Shown here piece after piece: positions 25,649 through 35,294 of a DNA stretch of 64,000 nt. The notes beneath the pieces were generated by a model. It saw nothing but the letters and a program-made list of their open reading frames with translations. It did not search any database and was not told the DNA's origin. The first letter of the stretch is position 1; each line of letters begins with the position of its first letter. This DNA is from Planctomyces sp. SH-PL62. Its GTDB lineage: Bacteria > Planctomycetota > Planctomycetia > Isosphaerales > Isosphaeraceae. The translations under genes and the position numbers were made by a program. The stretch covers positions 3,472,001 through 3,536,000 of the forward strand of contig NZ_CP011273.1 of assembly GCF_001610895.1 (NCBI RefSeq), read 5' to 3'.

Positions 25649-27061
25649 TCAGACGTCGTAGTACAGGTTGAATTCGTAGGGGTGGGGGCGGATGCGGATC
25701 GCCTCGACCTCGTAGGTCTGCTTGTACCAGATCCAGGTGTCGATGACGTCGGGGGTGAAGACGTCGCCCCGGAGCAGGAACTCGTGGTCGCGGCGGAGGG
25801 CGTCGAGCGAGGCGTCGAGCGAGCGCGGGGTGGTGGGGACCTTGGCCATCTCCTCGGGTTGCAGGTCGTAGATGTCCTTGTCCAGCGGGTCGCCGGGGCG
25901 GATCTTGTTCTGGACGCCGTCCAGGACGGCCATCAGCATGGCCGAGAAGAGCAGGTAGGGGTTGGCCGCGGCGTCCGGGCAACGGTACTCGATCCGACGG
26001 CTGCGGGGGCTGGCGCCGGACACCGGGATGCGGACGATGGCCGCACGGTTGCGGCGGCTGTAGGCGACCTTGGTGGGGGCCTCGAAGCCCTCGATCAGCC
26101 GCTTGTAGCTGTTGGTCGTGGGGTTGGCGAAGGCGCAGAGGGCGTCGGCGTGCTTGAGCAGGCCGCCGATCGCGTGGAGGCCCAGGTCGCTCATCCCGGC
26201 GTAGCCGTGGCCGGCGAGCAGGGGTTCGTCGTTCTTCCAGAGGGACAGGTGGGTGTGCAGGCCCGATCCGTTGTCGTCGAACAGCGGCTTGGGCATGAAG
26301 GTGGCGGTCTTGCCGTTGCGGGCGGCCACGTTCCGGATGATGTAGCGGGCCATCATCACCTGGTCGGCGATCTCCAGCAGGTCGTGGGCGTTGAGGTCGA
26401 TCTCGCACTGGCCGCCGGTGGCGACCTCGTGGAAGTGGGCGGAGGGGGTGATGCCGCACTCGGCCATGATCCGGGCCATGTCGGAGCGGAGGTTCACCAG
26501 GGAGTCGGTGGGGGGGCAGGGGAAATAGCCCAGGCCGGAGCCCGGCTTGTAGCCGAGGTTGGGACCTTCGCTTCGGCCTCGATTCCAGGCGCCTTCGGCC
26601 GAGTCGACGTGGTAGAAGGCCTCGTTGGACCGCTGGTCGAACCGGACGTGGTCGAAGACGAAGAACTCCAGCTCCGGGGCGAGCAGGCAGTAGTCGGCGA
26701 CGCCGGTGCTCCGCATGTAGGAGACGGCCTTGCGGGCGATGTTGCGGGGGTCTCGGGTGTAGTCCTGGTGGGTGATCGGGTCGTGGATGTTGCAGATCAT
26801 GGTCAGCGTGGGCTGGGCCATGAAGGGGTCCACGAGGGCCGTCTCGGGCTGGGGGACGACCAGGAGGTCGGCCTCGTTGATGGCCCGCCAGCCGACGACG
26901 CTGGAGCCGTCGAAGCCCAGGCCCTCCTCGAAGGTCTCCTCGGTCAGGGCGTCGGCGGGGATGGAGAAATGCTGCCAGACGCCGGGGAAGTCCATGAATC
27001 GCAGGTCGACCGTCGTGACCTCGCGTTGCCGGATCTGCGCAAGTACTTCTTTGGGCGTCAC
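25649..27061 (-). CDS. glnA: Glutamine synthetase, type I
   Basis: A 470-residue GSI enzyme that makes glutamine from glutamate, ammonia and ATP, normally as a dodecamer. Visible landmarks are 'GFDGSSVVGW' near 50 (N-terminal catalytic loop), 'APELEFFVFD' near 130 (metal site), 'NGSGLHTHLSLW' near 265 (ATP site) and 'RIEYRCPDAAANPYL'. Also visible is 'LDKDIYDLQPEE', whose Tyr corresponds to the adenylylation site of the GSI-beta group. The predicted start is a GTG at 27061, and the ribosome binding site is weak (TGGAGC). The gene converges on lspA. The leader holds a 6-bp hairpin near 27094-27111. Confidence 0.96.
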   Translation of the reverse strand: MTPKEVLAQIRQREVTTVDLRFMDFPGVWQHFSIPADALTEETFEEGLGFDGSSVVGWRAINEADLLVVPQPETALVDPFMAQPTLTMICNIHDPITHQDYTRDPRNIARKAVSYMRSTGVADYCLLAPELEFFVFDHVRFDQRSNEAFYHVDSAEGAWNRGRSEGPNLGYKPGSGLGYFPCPPTDSLVNLRSDMARIMAECGITPSAHFHEVATGGQCEIDLNAHDLLEIADQVMMARYIIRNVAARNGKTATFMPKPLFDDNGSGLHTHLSLWKNDEPLLAGHGYAGMSDLGLHAIGGLLKHADALCAFANPTTNSYKRLIEGFEAPTKVAYSRRNRAAIVRIPVSGASPRSRRIEYRCPDAAANPYLLFSAMLMAVLDGVQNKIRPGDPLDKDIYDLQPEEMAKVPTTPRSLDASLDALRRDHEFLLRGDVFTPDVIDTWIWYKQTYEVEAIRIRPHPYEFNLYYDV

Positions 27062-27212
27062 GCGGGCTGCTCCAGGGGGGTGGCTCTCGGCCCTGTCTCT
27101 TCGAGTCGAGAGAGCTTACCATCGAAACCGAGGGGAGGGGGGCTGGGGCGACCCGGGATCGGGCTCCCCCCCAGCTTACGCGGAATCATCCCCCCGGTCG
27201 AGGAGTCGCGCC

Positions 27213-27606
27213 ATGCTCGGTCGAGACGTCTCCCCGGCCCGGTTCGTGCTGCTGGAGCACCGCTGGGACGGGGTCCACTGGGATTTCATGCTGGAGCGGG
27301 GCGGGTCCTGAAGACCTGGGCGCTGGACGCCCCCCCGCGCCTGGGAAAGAGGGCGCCGCTCGGGCCCTGCCGGACCACCGCGCGGCGTATCTCGACTATG
27401 AAGGCCCGGTCTCTGGGGATCGAGGAACGGTCGCGCGGGTCGACGTCGGCGTCTACATCCCGCTCGAATGGTCGGACGACCGCGTCCGCATCCGGCTGGA
27501 GGGGCGTCAACTCGTGGGCGAAGTCCTCCTGACGAGGCGACCTCGACGCGATCCGAGCGATCCCGAGGAGTCGGGCTGGAAGATCTCCCTGGGGAACGTC
27601 GATTGA
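27213..27606 (+). CDS. LigD phosphoesterase (DNA polymerase ligase N-terminal)-like protein, two frameshifts
   Basis: Read through three frames, the product is a 131-residue protein matching the stand-alone LigD-type 3'-phosphoesterase fold. It runs 'FVLLEHRWDGVHWDFMLE', then 'VLKTWALDAPP', then 'ALPDHRAAYLDYEGPVSG', and ends 'SGWKISLGNVD'. The stand-alone planctomycete versions have this order. Two single-base losses explain the breaks: one in CGGGGCGGG (27297-27305) and one in the C7 run at 27330-27336. LigD PE domains trim 3' ends during end joining, but the stand-alone proteins have not been shown to do so. The last 100 bp overlap the end of the convergent gene at 27507. Confidence 0.75.
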
Positions 27607-28319
27607 AGAATCCGGCGCGAGGGGAGCCGGGGCGTGTAGAACGCGCCCCGCGTCCGGTCGGAGCGGCCGGCCAGGCGGATCCGCCCGGTGCGGATCTCGA
27701 CGTCGTCGAGCCGCACGTCGTCGCGCTGGCGATTCGGCATGTAATGGAGCTGGACGACCGGATAGCCGTCCACCTTCCGCCAGACCACGTCCACGCCGTA
27801 GCCCCGGCCCATCTCGATGATCCGGTCGAGCACGCGGTCGGCCGGCACCGGCAGGATCCCGGCGCGGATCTTCTCCAGCGTCAGTTCCACGGTGTTGTCG
27901 GCGGGGATCCTCGGCCGGGCGACGACGGTGATGACCGACGACAGGCCTCCGCGTTCCAGGCGGAACGCCAGGATCACCCGCCCGGATTCGAACAGGACGC
28001 GGGGCTCGTGGACCTGGGGCGGGAGCTGGTCCGCGAAGTGCGTCACCAGATCCTCGGCCAGCCAGGCGTTCACCTCCTGGTCGGAGAAGACCGCCTCCCA
28101 CGTCGGCTCGTTGCTGATGTCGTTGCGGAGCTGGAGGCTCTGGGCCACGAAATGCTTCGCCCGCCCCTCGATCTGGTCGCGAGGCAGGTCCAGGGGGACC
28201 ATCTCCCGATAATAGCGCGGCTCATACGTCAGGCAAAACCAGGCGGCCGTCGGGATGAGGACGGCCAGGCCGACCAGCACGCCGACGAACTTCCACCTTT
28301 TCGAGAGCTTCCTTCGCAT
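27507..28319 (-). CDS. Membrane-anchored protein of unknown function
   Basis: A 270-residue protein with one N-terminal TM anchor after a basic start (MRRKLSKRWKFVGVLVGLAVLIPTAAWF in outline) and a soluble remainder. No family is recognised. The middle contains strand-rich segments such as 'GRVILAFRLERGGLSSVITV' and 'VDGYPVVQLHYMPNRQRDDV', which look like a periplasmic beta domain. The ATG at 28319 is preferred over the upstream one because the signal anchor follows directly. The last 33 codons lie opposite the LigD-like gene and have a composition unlike the rest, so the true C-terminus may be earlier (see the frameshift pattern). Confidence 0.65.
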   Translation of the reverse strand: MRRKLSKRWKFVGVLVGLAVLIPTAAWFCLTYEPRYYREMVPLDLPRDQIEGRAKHFVAQSLQLRNDISNEPTWEAVFSDQEVNAWLAEDLVTHFADQLPPQVHEPRVLFESGRVILAFRLERGGLSSVITVVARPRIPADNTVELTLEKIRAGILPVPADRVLDRIIEMGRGYGVDVVWRKVDGYPVVQLHYMPNRQRDDVRLDDVEIRTGRIRLAGRSDRTRGAFYTPRLPSRRILQSTFPREIFQPDSSGSLGSRRGRLVRRTSPTS

Positions 28320-28540
28320 CAAACCCCCATCGAACGGCAAGCGACGGAGTGATGGGAAACGACCTGCCCGCGGTCGCAAAATTTCAACGACGTCGATCGA
28401 GAGGGACGGGACGGGGAGGCGCGGTCGTACACGTTCGCAAGATACGCGGATGCTGAAAATCGGTCAATCCGCAGTTCAGCCTCGCCCATCCTCTGCAATC
28501 CTTACGCCGTAACGCCTCGCACGCCCGAACCGACCCGGCG

Positions 28541-28640
28541 GATTGGGTTCGTTCGCCCCGGACGAACGAACCCAATCGAGGCGCAAGTCGTTGTCATGTT
28601 GGATTTTGAGAACAAGGAGAATTGGCTTTGTTCGGCGCTT
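28541..28640 (-). repeat. Dispersed intergenic repeat, third copy of family A
   Basis: The core is a perfect 15-bp inverted repeat, GATTGGGTTCGTTCG (28541-28555) and CGAACGAACCCAATC (28563-28577), with a 7-nt loop. Read on the minus strand, the element starts with GCGCCGAACAAAGCCAATTCTC and continues through ...ACTTGCG...GATTGGGTTCGTTCG, the same order as the two tandem copies at 1064-1403. The remaining bases between 28320 and 28784 hold no recognisable gene. Confidence 0.7.
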
Positions 28641-28784
28641 TCTCCTGGGTTTCGATGTCTCTTCCTTCCCCTCGAACCCGCCCGAGGTCGTGAGGCGGTC
28701 GACGTCGAGAGATCGGCCCGGAGAGATCATGGAACATGATGAAGACATGGCGACCGGGGACGAACCATTTTGGAGGACTCGCGC

Positions 28785-29114
28785 ATGAAGAATCTCTACA
28801 CGCCCCCGCGGCCGGAGCCGATCGACGAGTTCATCGAGGTCCTGGCGGGCTCGGGGCGGACCCGCGTCGAGCGGATCATCTCGCGCGGCCAGGCGTCGCC
28901 CGAGGGGTTCTGGTACGACCAGGACGAGCACGAATTCGTCGCGGTGCTCCAGGGGGCGGCCCGGCTTCGGCTTCAGGCGCCGGATGAGGAGGTCGTCCTG
29001 GGGCCGGGCGACCATCTGACCATCCACGCGCACCGCCGCCACCGCGTCGAGTGGACGTCTCCCGACGAGCCGACCATCTGGCTGGCGGTCTTCTACGCCG
29101 ACGCTTCGGATTGA
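28785..29114 (+). CDS. Cupin-domain protein
   Basis: A 109-residue single-domain cupin. Metal-site features are 'DEHEFVAVLQG' (one His plus Glu of the first cupin motif) and 'GPGDHLTIHAHRRHRV' (second motif region). The sequence resembles small stand-alone cupins of the 'phosphoribosylaminoimidazole/EutQ-like' type whose substrate is unknown. The start ATG at 28785 has a clear ribosome binding site, TGGAGG, five to ten bases upstream, so the longer TTG start 15 bp earlier is rejected. The 3' end overlaps the convergent apgM gene by 22 bp. Confidence 0.9.
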   Translation: MKNLYTPPRPEPIDEFIEVLAGSGRTRVERIISRGQASPEGFWYDQDEHEFVAVLQGAARLRLQAPDEEVVLGPGDHLTIHAHRRHRVEWTSPDEPTIWLAVFYADASD

Positions 29115-30339
29115 TCCCGGCCCGTCCAGTTCAGGTCGAGGAACCTGGCCATGAGACGCCAGCCCTGGTCGAAGAAGGGGCCGCCGCCGTCGCGGGCGTG
29201 CTGTTCGTCGTAGCGGAGGCCGGAGGCGGGGATGTTGGTCCCGGCGATCGTCCAGGCGACGGGGGCGCGGTCGTGGGCCCGGGTGCGGAGCAGGGTGGAG
29301 TGGTCGGGGGAGATCAGGATCCGCCAGGCGTCGCGGGAGTTCCTGAGATGCTCGAAGATTGGGGCGACGATGTCGCGGTCGATGCGTTCGATCGCCTCGA
29401 CCTTGGCGTCGGCGCGGCCTTCGTGGCTGGCCTCGTCGGGGCCTCGACGTGGACGCAGACGACGTCGTGGTCGCGGAGGGCGGCGATTCCGGCTCGGCCC
29501 TTGGCGGCGTAGTCGGTGTCCAGGTAGCCGGTGGCGGTCGGGACGTCGATCCGGTCCCAGCCGGCTAGCACGCCGACCCCGCGCACCAGGTCGACGGCCG
29601 AGATGATGGCCCCCTTGAGGCCGTGCAACTCCTGGAAGGTGGGCATGTGGGGGGCGGGGCCCTGGCCCCAGAGCCAGATCGCGCTCGCGGGCTTCTCGCC
29701 CCGGGCGATCCGGGCGAGGTTGACCGGATGATTCGCCAGGATCGGCTCGGCGCGCTTCATCAGGTCGACGAGCAGGTCGGCACCGGGGCCTTGCGGCAGG
29801 TAGTCGGAGGCCGGCTGGTCGGGATGGTCGTGGGGGGGGACGGTGCGGGTCTCGGCGGTGAGCCGGGGCTCGCCCGGCTTGCCGCGATAGATCATCAAGT
29901 TGCGGTAGCTGACGCCGGCGTGGAATTCGACGTCCGGGCGGCCCAGCTCGGCCTGGAGGGTCGCCATGATCGGCGCGCCTTCCTCGCTGGTGATGTGCCC
30001 GGCGGTGAAGTCGGCGAGGCGGCCGTCGGCGATCGTCATCAGGTTGCAGCGCACGGCCCAGTCGTCGGGGCCGAGGGGGACGCCCATCGCGGCGGCCTCC
30101 AGCGGGGCGCGGCCGGTGTAGTACGCCTCGGGATCGTAGCCGAAGAGGCTGAGGGTGGCGACGTCGCTGGCGGGGAGGAACCGATCGGGGACGTTCCGGG
30201 AACGGCCCACGAGGCCCTCGGCGGCGACCCGATCCATCGCCGGCAGGTCGGCCGCCTGCAAGGCCGTCCGGCCGCCTAGCCCCTCGAACGGCTCGTCGGC
30301 GGCCCCGTCGGGGATCACGATCACGTACTTGGCGGGCAC
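29093..30339 (-). CDS. apgM: ApgM-type phosphoglycerate mutase / possible alternative homoserine kinase, frameshifted
   Basis: A repaired 415-residue protein of the archaeal-type, cofactor-independent phosphoglycerate mutase family (alkaline phosphatase superfamily). It starts at a GTG (30339; GGAG ribosome binding site) with 'VPAKYVIVIPDGAADEPFEG'. The nucleophile region is 'ASDVATLSLFGYDP'. After 'VCVHVEAP' the rest is in the next frame: 'DEASHEGRADAKVEAIERID', then 'ISPDHSTLLRTRAHDRAPV' and 'ARDGGGPFFDQGWRL'. One base missing from the G4 at 29438-29441 explains this. The gene follows hom by 68 bp. Members next to hom have been proposed as non-orthologous homoserine kinases, which would close the step to threonine. 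The glycolytic role is equally possible. Confidence 0.85.
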
Positions 30340-30407
30340 GGGCGGCTCCTGGGATCGATGCGGGGAGGGGGGCGGCGGAGACGGGGGCGGGGGCGAGGCG
30401 TCCCCGG

Positions 30408-31714
<1,307 letters not shown>

Positions 31715-31831
31715 CGCGATCGCCGTGAAGCGTCCCGGGAGAAAAGAAAGGGGATGAGGCCGCCCCGGAGGGCGGCGCTCAAGTCTAGGTCCCGGCCGCT
31801 CGATCCGCAAGCCGACCGGGACGGGGTCGGG

Positions 31832-32851
31832 TCAGGTCCGGGCCGGGACCGTCGGCTTCGAGCCCCGGCTGATCAGGATGATGCCCAGCTCGTAGAGGAC
31901 GATCATCGGCGCGGCAAGGAGCGTCATGCTGATCGGGTCCGCCCCGGGGGTCAGCAGGGCCGCGGCGACGGTGATGATGAGGATCGCGAACTTTCGCTTG
32001 GACCGGTAGTCGTCCGCCGTGAAGATCCCGATCCGCTGGAGGAAGAGCATCACCAGGGGGGTCTGGAAGGCCAGGCCGAAGACCAGGGGGAGGATCGTCG
32101 CGAAGCTCATCCACTCGCTCAGCCGGAGCGTCGGGGCCACGCCCAACCAGACGTTGAAGTCCAGCAGGAAGGCCAGGGTCAGCGGCAGCACGAACGCGAA
32201 GCAGAGCACGATCCCGCTGATGAACAGCCCCAGCGAGACCGGCAGGAACCGCATCACGTAGTGCCGCTCGTGGCGATAGAGCCCCGCCGCGATGAACGCC
32301 CAGATCTGGTAGAAGACCCAGGGGCTGGCGATCACCAGGCCCGAGACGAGGCAGACCATGAAGTAGATCGTGATCGTCTCCAACGGGCCCAGCGAGATCA
32401 GCGAGTTGTCGATCTGGTACGTCGACTTCTCGCTGAGGCCGATCACGTCGGCCAGCTTGTAGCGGATCGGGAAGCTCAGGGTCCGGCCCTGGACCGCCTC
32501 GGCGTCGGGGAGCTTCAGGTCGGGGGCGACCTGGCGGATCGCGTCGAAGAAGGCGCCGGCGGCGACCTCGGCCTGGACCGGCGGGGAGACCGTCTTGGCG
32601 TCCTCGGCGGCCTGGGCCTTCTTGGCGTATTCCTCGCGGTAGAAATCCACGAGCGCCCCCTTGGCGGGGGCTTCCATGCTCTCCATCACCCGCTTGCCGA
32701 TGTCGAGGGGGGGGATGAAGACGATCAGGACGCCGACGAACAGGCCGGCCAGCCCCAGGATGAGCCGCACGCGCAGCTCCTCGAGGTGCTCGCCGAAACT
32801 CATCGTCACCATCGTCTGCTCTTCGGTGAAGAGGTCGCGATCGCTGGGCAT
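31832..32851 (-). CDS. tatC: Twin-arginine translocase subunit TatC
   Basis: A 339-residue polytopic inner-membrane protein with the TatC signature near the N-terminus ('MSFGEHLEELRVRLI') and six TM helices, including 'SLGLFISGIVLCFAFVLPLT'. It binds twin-arginine signal peptides, such as that of the aldo/keto reductase in this window. Between the first two TM helices there is an inserted extracytoplasmic region of about 90 residues, common in planctomycete TatC but absent from E. coli. No tatA or tatB is in the window. The start is chosen from the usual 'MPSDRDLFTEEQTMVTMSFGEHL' N-terminus. An ATG at MVTM is possible. Confidence 0.95.
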   Translation of the reverse strand: MPSDRDLFTEEQTMVTMSFGEHLEELRVRLILGLAGLFVGVLIVFIPPLDIGKRVMESMEAPAKGALVDFYREEYAKKAQAAEDAKTVSPPVQAEVAAGAFFDAIRQVAPDLKLPDAEAVQGRTLSFPIRYKLADVIGLSEKSTYQIDNSLISLGPLETITIYFMVCLVSGLVIASPWVFYQIWAFIAAGLYRHERHYVMRFLPVSLGLFISGIVLCFAFVLPLTLAFLLDFNVWLGVAPTLRLSEWMSFATILPLVFGLAFQTPLVMLFLQRIGIFTADDYRSKRKFAILIITVAAALLTPGADPISMTLLAAPMIVLYELGIILISRGSKPTVPART

Positions 32852-33026
32852 TGGACGTGAACCAACGGGGGGGATGCGCCCGCCGCGAAGGGGCGTGGCG
32901 TCGGATGGAATGCGGAGGAGACGCGGGCTGCCGCGGCCAGTCCCGAGGCCGGAGCCCTTGGCGGGCGGCGCCGCGTGTCGGCCTCTCTGGGACGGCCGGT
33001 CGCGCGGGGGCGTTCCTGTGGTGACG

Positions 33027-33055
33027 AGTCTAGCACCCGGACCCCGGAATTGCCA
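33027..33055 (-). promoter_or_regulatory. Candidate promoter of tatC
   Basis: On the minus strand, -35 TGGCAA (33050-33055) and -10 TAGACT (33027-33032) are 17 bp apart. TGC directly before the -10 box gives an extended -10 (TGnTAGACT). The leader to tatC would be about 170 nt. Confidence 0.4.
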
Positions 33056-33090
33056 GGCCTCGTCCGGCCTCGCCGACGCCCGGGGGGAGA

Positions 33091-33119
33091 TGGACGACGA
33101 CGCGCCGCGACGTTACAAC
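33091..33119 (+). promoter_or_regulatory. Candidate promoter of the mannose-6-phosphate isomerase gene
   Basis: TGGACG (33091-33096) and TACAAC (33114-33119) are 17 bp apart, each matching the consensus in four of six bases. It is divergent from the tatC promoter. Confidence 0.35.
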
Positions 33120-33185
33120 TGGCTGGGGTCAGGACGGATCGCCCCACCCGCGCACGAATCGCAACCCAGGATGGAGACCCTCGCG

Positions 33186-34169
33186 ATGCAGCCGCCCCCC
33201 CTCGAACCACTCGCGTTCACGCCGATCCTCCGACGGCTCGTCTGGGGGGGCCGCAGGCTGGGGACGGTGCTGGGCAAGCCGATCGGCGACGGCGACGACT
33301 ACGCCGAGAGCTGGGAGATCGCCGACTACCACGACGCCGTGAGCGTCGTTCGCGACGGCCCGCTCGCCGGGACGACACTCCGCGACCTGGTCGAGAACCG
33401 CCCGGCGGAGCTGTTCGGCCGGGGACGGGCCGAGGCGCAATTCCCTCTCCTGGTCAAGCTCCTGGACGCTCGCGAGCCCCTCTCCGTCCAGGTCCACCCC
33501 GACGACGCGCTGGGGAGGGAACTGGCCGGGGACCGCGGCAAGACCGAGGCCTGGGTCGTCCTCGCCGCCGATCCCGGCTCGCGGATCTACGCCGGGCTGA
33601 AGGCGGGCGTCGGCCGCGAGGACCTGGAGCGGGCGATCCGCGAGGGCGCGGTCGAGCCGCTGCTCCACCAGTTCGAGCCCCGGCCGGGCGACTGCGTGCT
33701 GGTGGAGGCGGGGACCGTCCACGCCATCGGCGCCGGGGTCCTGCTCGCCGAGATCCAGCAGACCTCCGACGCGACCTTCCGGGTGTTCGACTGGAACCGG
33801 GTCGACGCCGCGGGGAAGCCCCGGGACCTGCACGTCGACCAGGCCCTCCGCTCGATCGACTTCGGCCGGGGGCCGGTCGACCCGATCGTCCCCGCCCCGC
33901 TCGTGCTGGAGGACGGCGACGTCCGCGAGCCGCTGGTGCGGTGCCGATACTTCGAACTGGAGCGCTGGACGATCGAAGCCCCGGCCGAGATCGGCCGCGA
34001 CGATCGGTTCACGATCTTGATGGTGCTCGACGGCGAGGTCCGGGCGCGGGGGCCTCGGGGCGACCTGACGTTCCGCAAGGGGGAGACGGTCCTCTTGCCG
34101 GCGACGATCGGCCCGACGATGATCATCCCCGTGGGCCGGGCCGTCGTCCTGGCCTGTCAGCAGCCCTGA
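33186..34169 (+). CDS. manA: Mannose-6-phosphate isomerase, class I
   Basis: A 327-residue zinc enzyme that interconverts fructose-6-phosphate and mannose-6-phosphate. Zinc ligands are visible in 'VQVHPDD' (Q102, H104), 'KTEAWVV' (E121) and 'GTVHAIG' (H179). The rest of the cupin-type fold is normal in length. The ATG at 33186 has GGAGA eight nt upstream. An in-frame ATG 15 bp earlier has weaker support. It would feed GDP-mannose and surface polysaccharide synthesis. A glycosyltransferase gene lies nearby. The next gene starts 33 bp downstream on the same strand. Confidence 0.92.
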   Translation: MQPPPLEPLAFTPILRRLVWGGRRLGTVLGKPIGDGDDYAESWEIADYHDAVSVVRDGPLAGTTLRDLVENRPAELFGRGRAEAQFPLLVKLLDAREPLSVQVHPDDALGRELAGDRGKTEAWVVLAADPGSRIYAGLKAGVGREDLERAIREGAVEPLLHQFEPRPGDCVLVEAGTVHAIGAGVLLAEIQQTSDATFRVFDWNRVDAAGKPRDLHVDQALRSIDFGRGPVDPIVPAPLVLEDGDVREPLVRCRYFELERWTIEAPAEIGRDDRFTILMVLDGEVRARGPRGDLTFRKGETVLLPATIGPTMIIPVGRAVVLACQQP

Positions 34170-34202
34170 TCGAGATCGCGCGGAGCCGTCGCCGGAGACC
34201 CC

Positions 34203-35294
34203 ATGGCCGAGGAACCGAAACATCCCAACGACCCGGATCGGGTCCACCTTCGCGACTGGCTGGGCCTGGCCCGGGCCGTCCCGGCGGCCTTCGACGTCCG
34301 CAAACTCCTCCTTGCCGCCGTCGGCCTCCTCGTGCTGGAGGCGGGCTGGTCGGCGATCGGCCGGCTCGCGCCGGACCCCCACCTGGACTCCCCGCGCGTC
34401 CTGGGGTTCGCGAGCCTCTACGGCGAACTATTCGAGCCGCCTGGGGCTTTCGTCGAGGCGCTGCGACGTCCGGCCTGGAATCTGACCCGGCCGGTGCGGC
34501 TGCTGGTCGAGCCGCTGTCGGCGATCTTCGCGATCGACGGTCTCGGCGGGGACGTGCTCTCCTCGCTGGGGAGGCTGGTGCTCGCGGTCGTCGTGATGGG
34601 TGTCGTGGGAGGCGCGATCTGCCGGCTGGCGGTCGCCGAGGCCGGTACGGGGGATCGGGCGGGGCTCCGCGAATCGCTCGGGTTCGCATTCCGCAACGCC
34701 TGGGGGCTTTCGGCCGCACCGCTCTATCCCCTGGCGATCGTGCTGCTGCTGGGGGGGGCGTCGGCCGGATTCGGCCTGGTCGCGCGGTTTCTGCCGTCGC
34801 TGACGGCGGCGTTGTTCGCCGTCCCGATGCTCCTGGGGCTGACGTCGGCGGCCTTTCTGGTCCTCGCGATCGCGACCTGGCCGCTGATCCACGCGGCGAT
34901 CGCGGCCGAATCCGAGGAGGCCGTGGAGGCGATCGGCCGGACGTACGGCTACGTCAAGCATCGGCCCATGACGCTGGCGGCGTGCGTCGCGGCGGCCTGG
35001 GCGCTGGGGACGCTCGGCCTGGCGGCGTTCGAGGTCTTCCTCTGGGCGGGGATGCACCTGGGAGTCTGGGGGATGGGCCTGGCGGCCTTCCCCTCCCGGC
35101 CGGGGGCCATCGGGGGAGAGATCGAGGCCTGGACGGCGGTCGTCGGCCTGGCACTCCAGGCCTGGACGTTCGCCTTCTTCTGGAGCGCGGCCGTGCGGGC
35201 CTACCTCCTGTTCCGTCAGGACGTGGACGGGGGCCTAAGGCCCGGGATCGCGACGACGGCGGGGGAGGCGGGGGGCTCGGCGGCCCTGCGGTAG
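34203..35294 (+). CDS. Polytopic membrane protein of unknown function
   Basis: A 363-residue integral membrane protein. After about 30 polar N-terminal residues there are about seven hydrophobic helices, with two prominent pairs at roughly 180-240 and 255-330. No family is recognised. 'EEAVEAIGRTYGYVKHRPM' between helices is the most polar conserved-looking stretch and resembles the loop regions of membrane proteins in the YihY/DUF4013 style, but I do not assign one. It is probably co-transcribed with manA. The 3' end overlaps the convergent glycosyltransferase gene by 79 bp. Confidence 0.7.
   Translation: MAEEPKHPNDPDRVHLRDWLGLARAVPAAFDVRKLLLAAVGLLVLEAGWSAIGRLAPDPHLDSPRVLGFASLYGELFEPPGAFVEALRRPAWNLTRPVRLLVEPLSAIFAIDGLGGDVLSSLGRLVLAVVVMGVVGGAICRLAVAEAGTGDRAGLRESLGFAFRNAWGLSAAPLYPLAIVLLLGGASAGFGLVARFLPSLTAALFAVPMLLGLTSAAFLVLAIATWPLIHAAIAAESEEAVEAIGRTYGYVKHRPMTLAACVAAAWALGTLGLAAFEVFLWAGMHLGVWGMGLAAFPSRPGAIGGEIEAWTAVVGLALQAWTFAFFWSAAVRAYLLFRQDVDGGLRPGIATTAGEAGGSAALR

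Noticed and set aside
27095-27182. G/C-rich hairpins near the glnA start as a riboswitch (for example a glutamine riboswitch)
   Set aside because: The stems are short and no conserved riboswitch core is recognisable.
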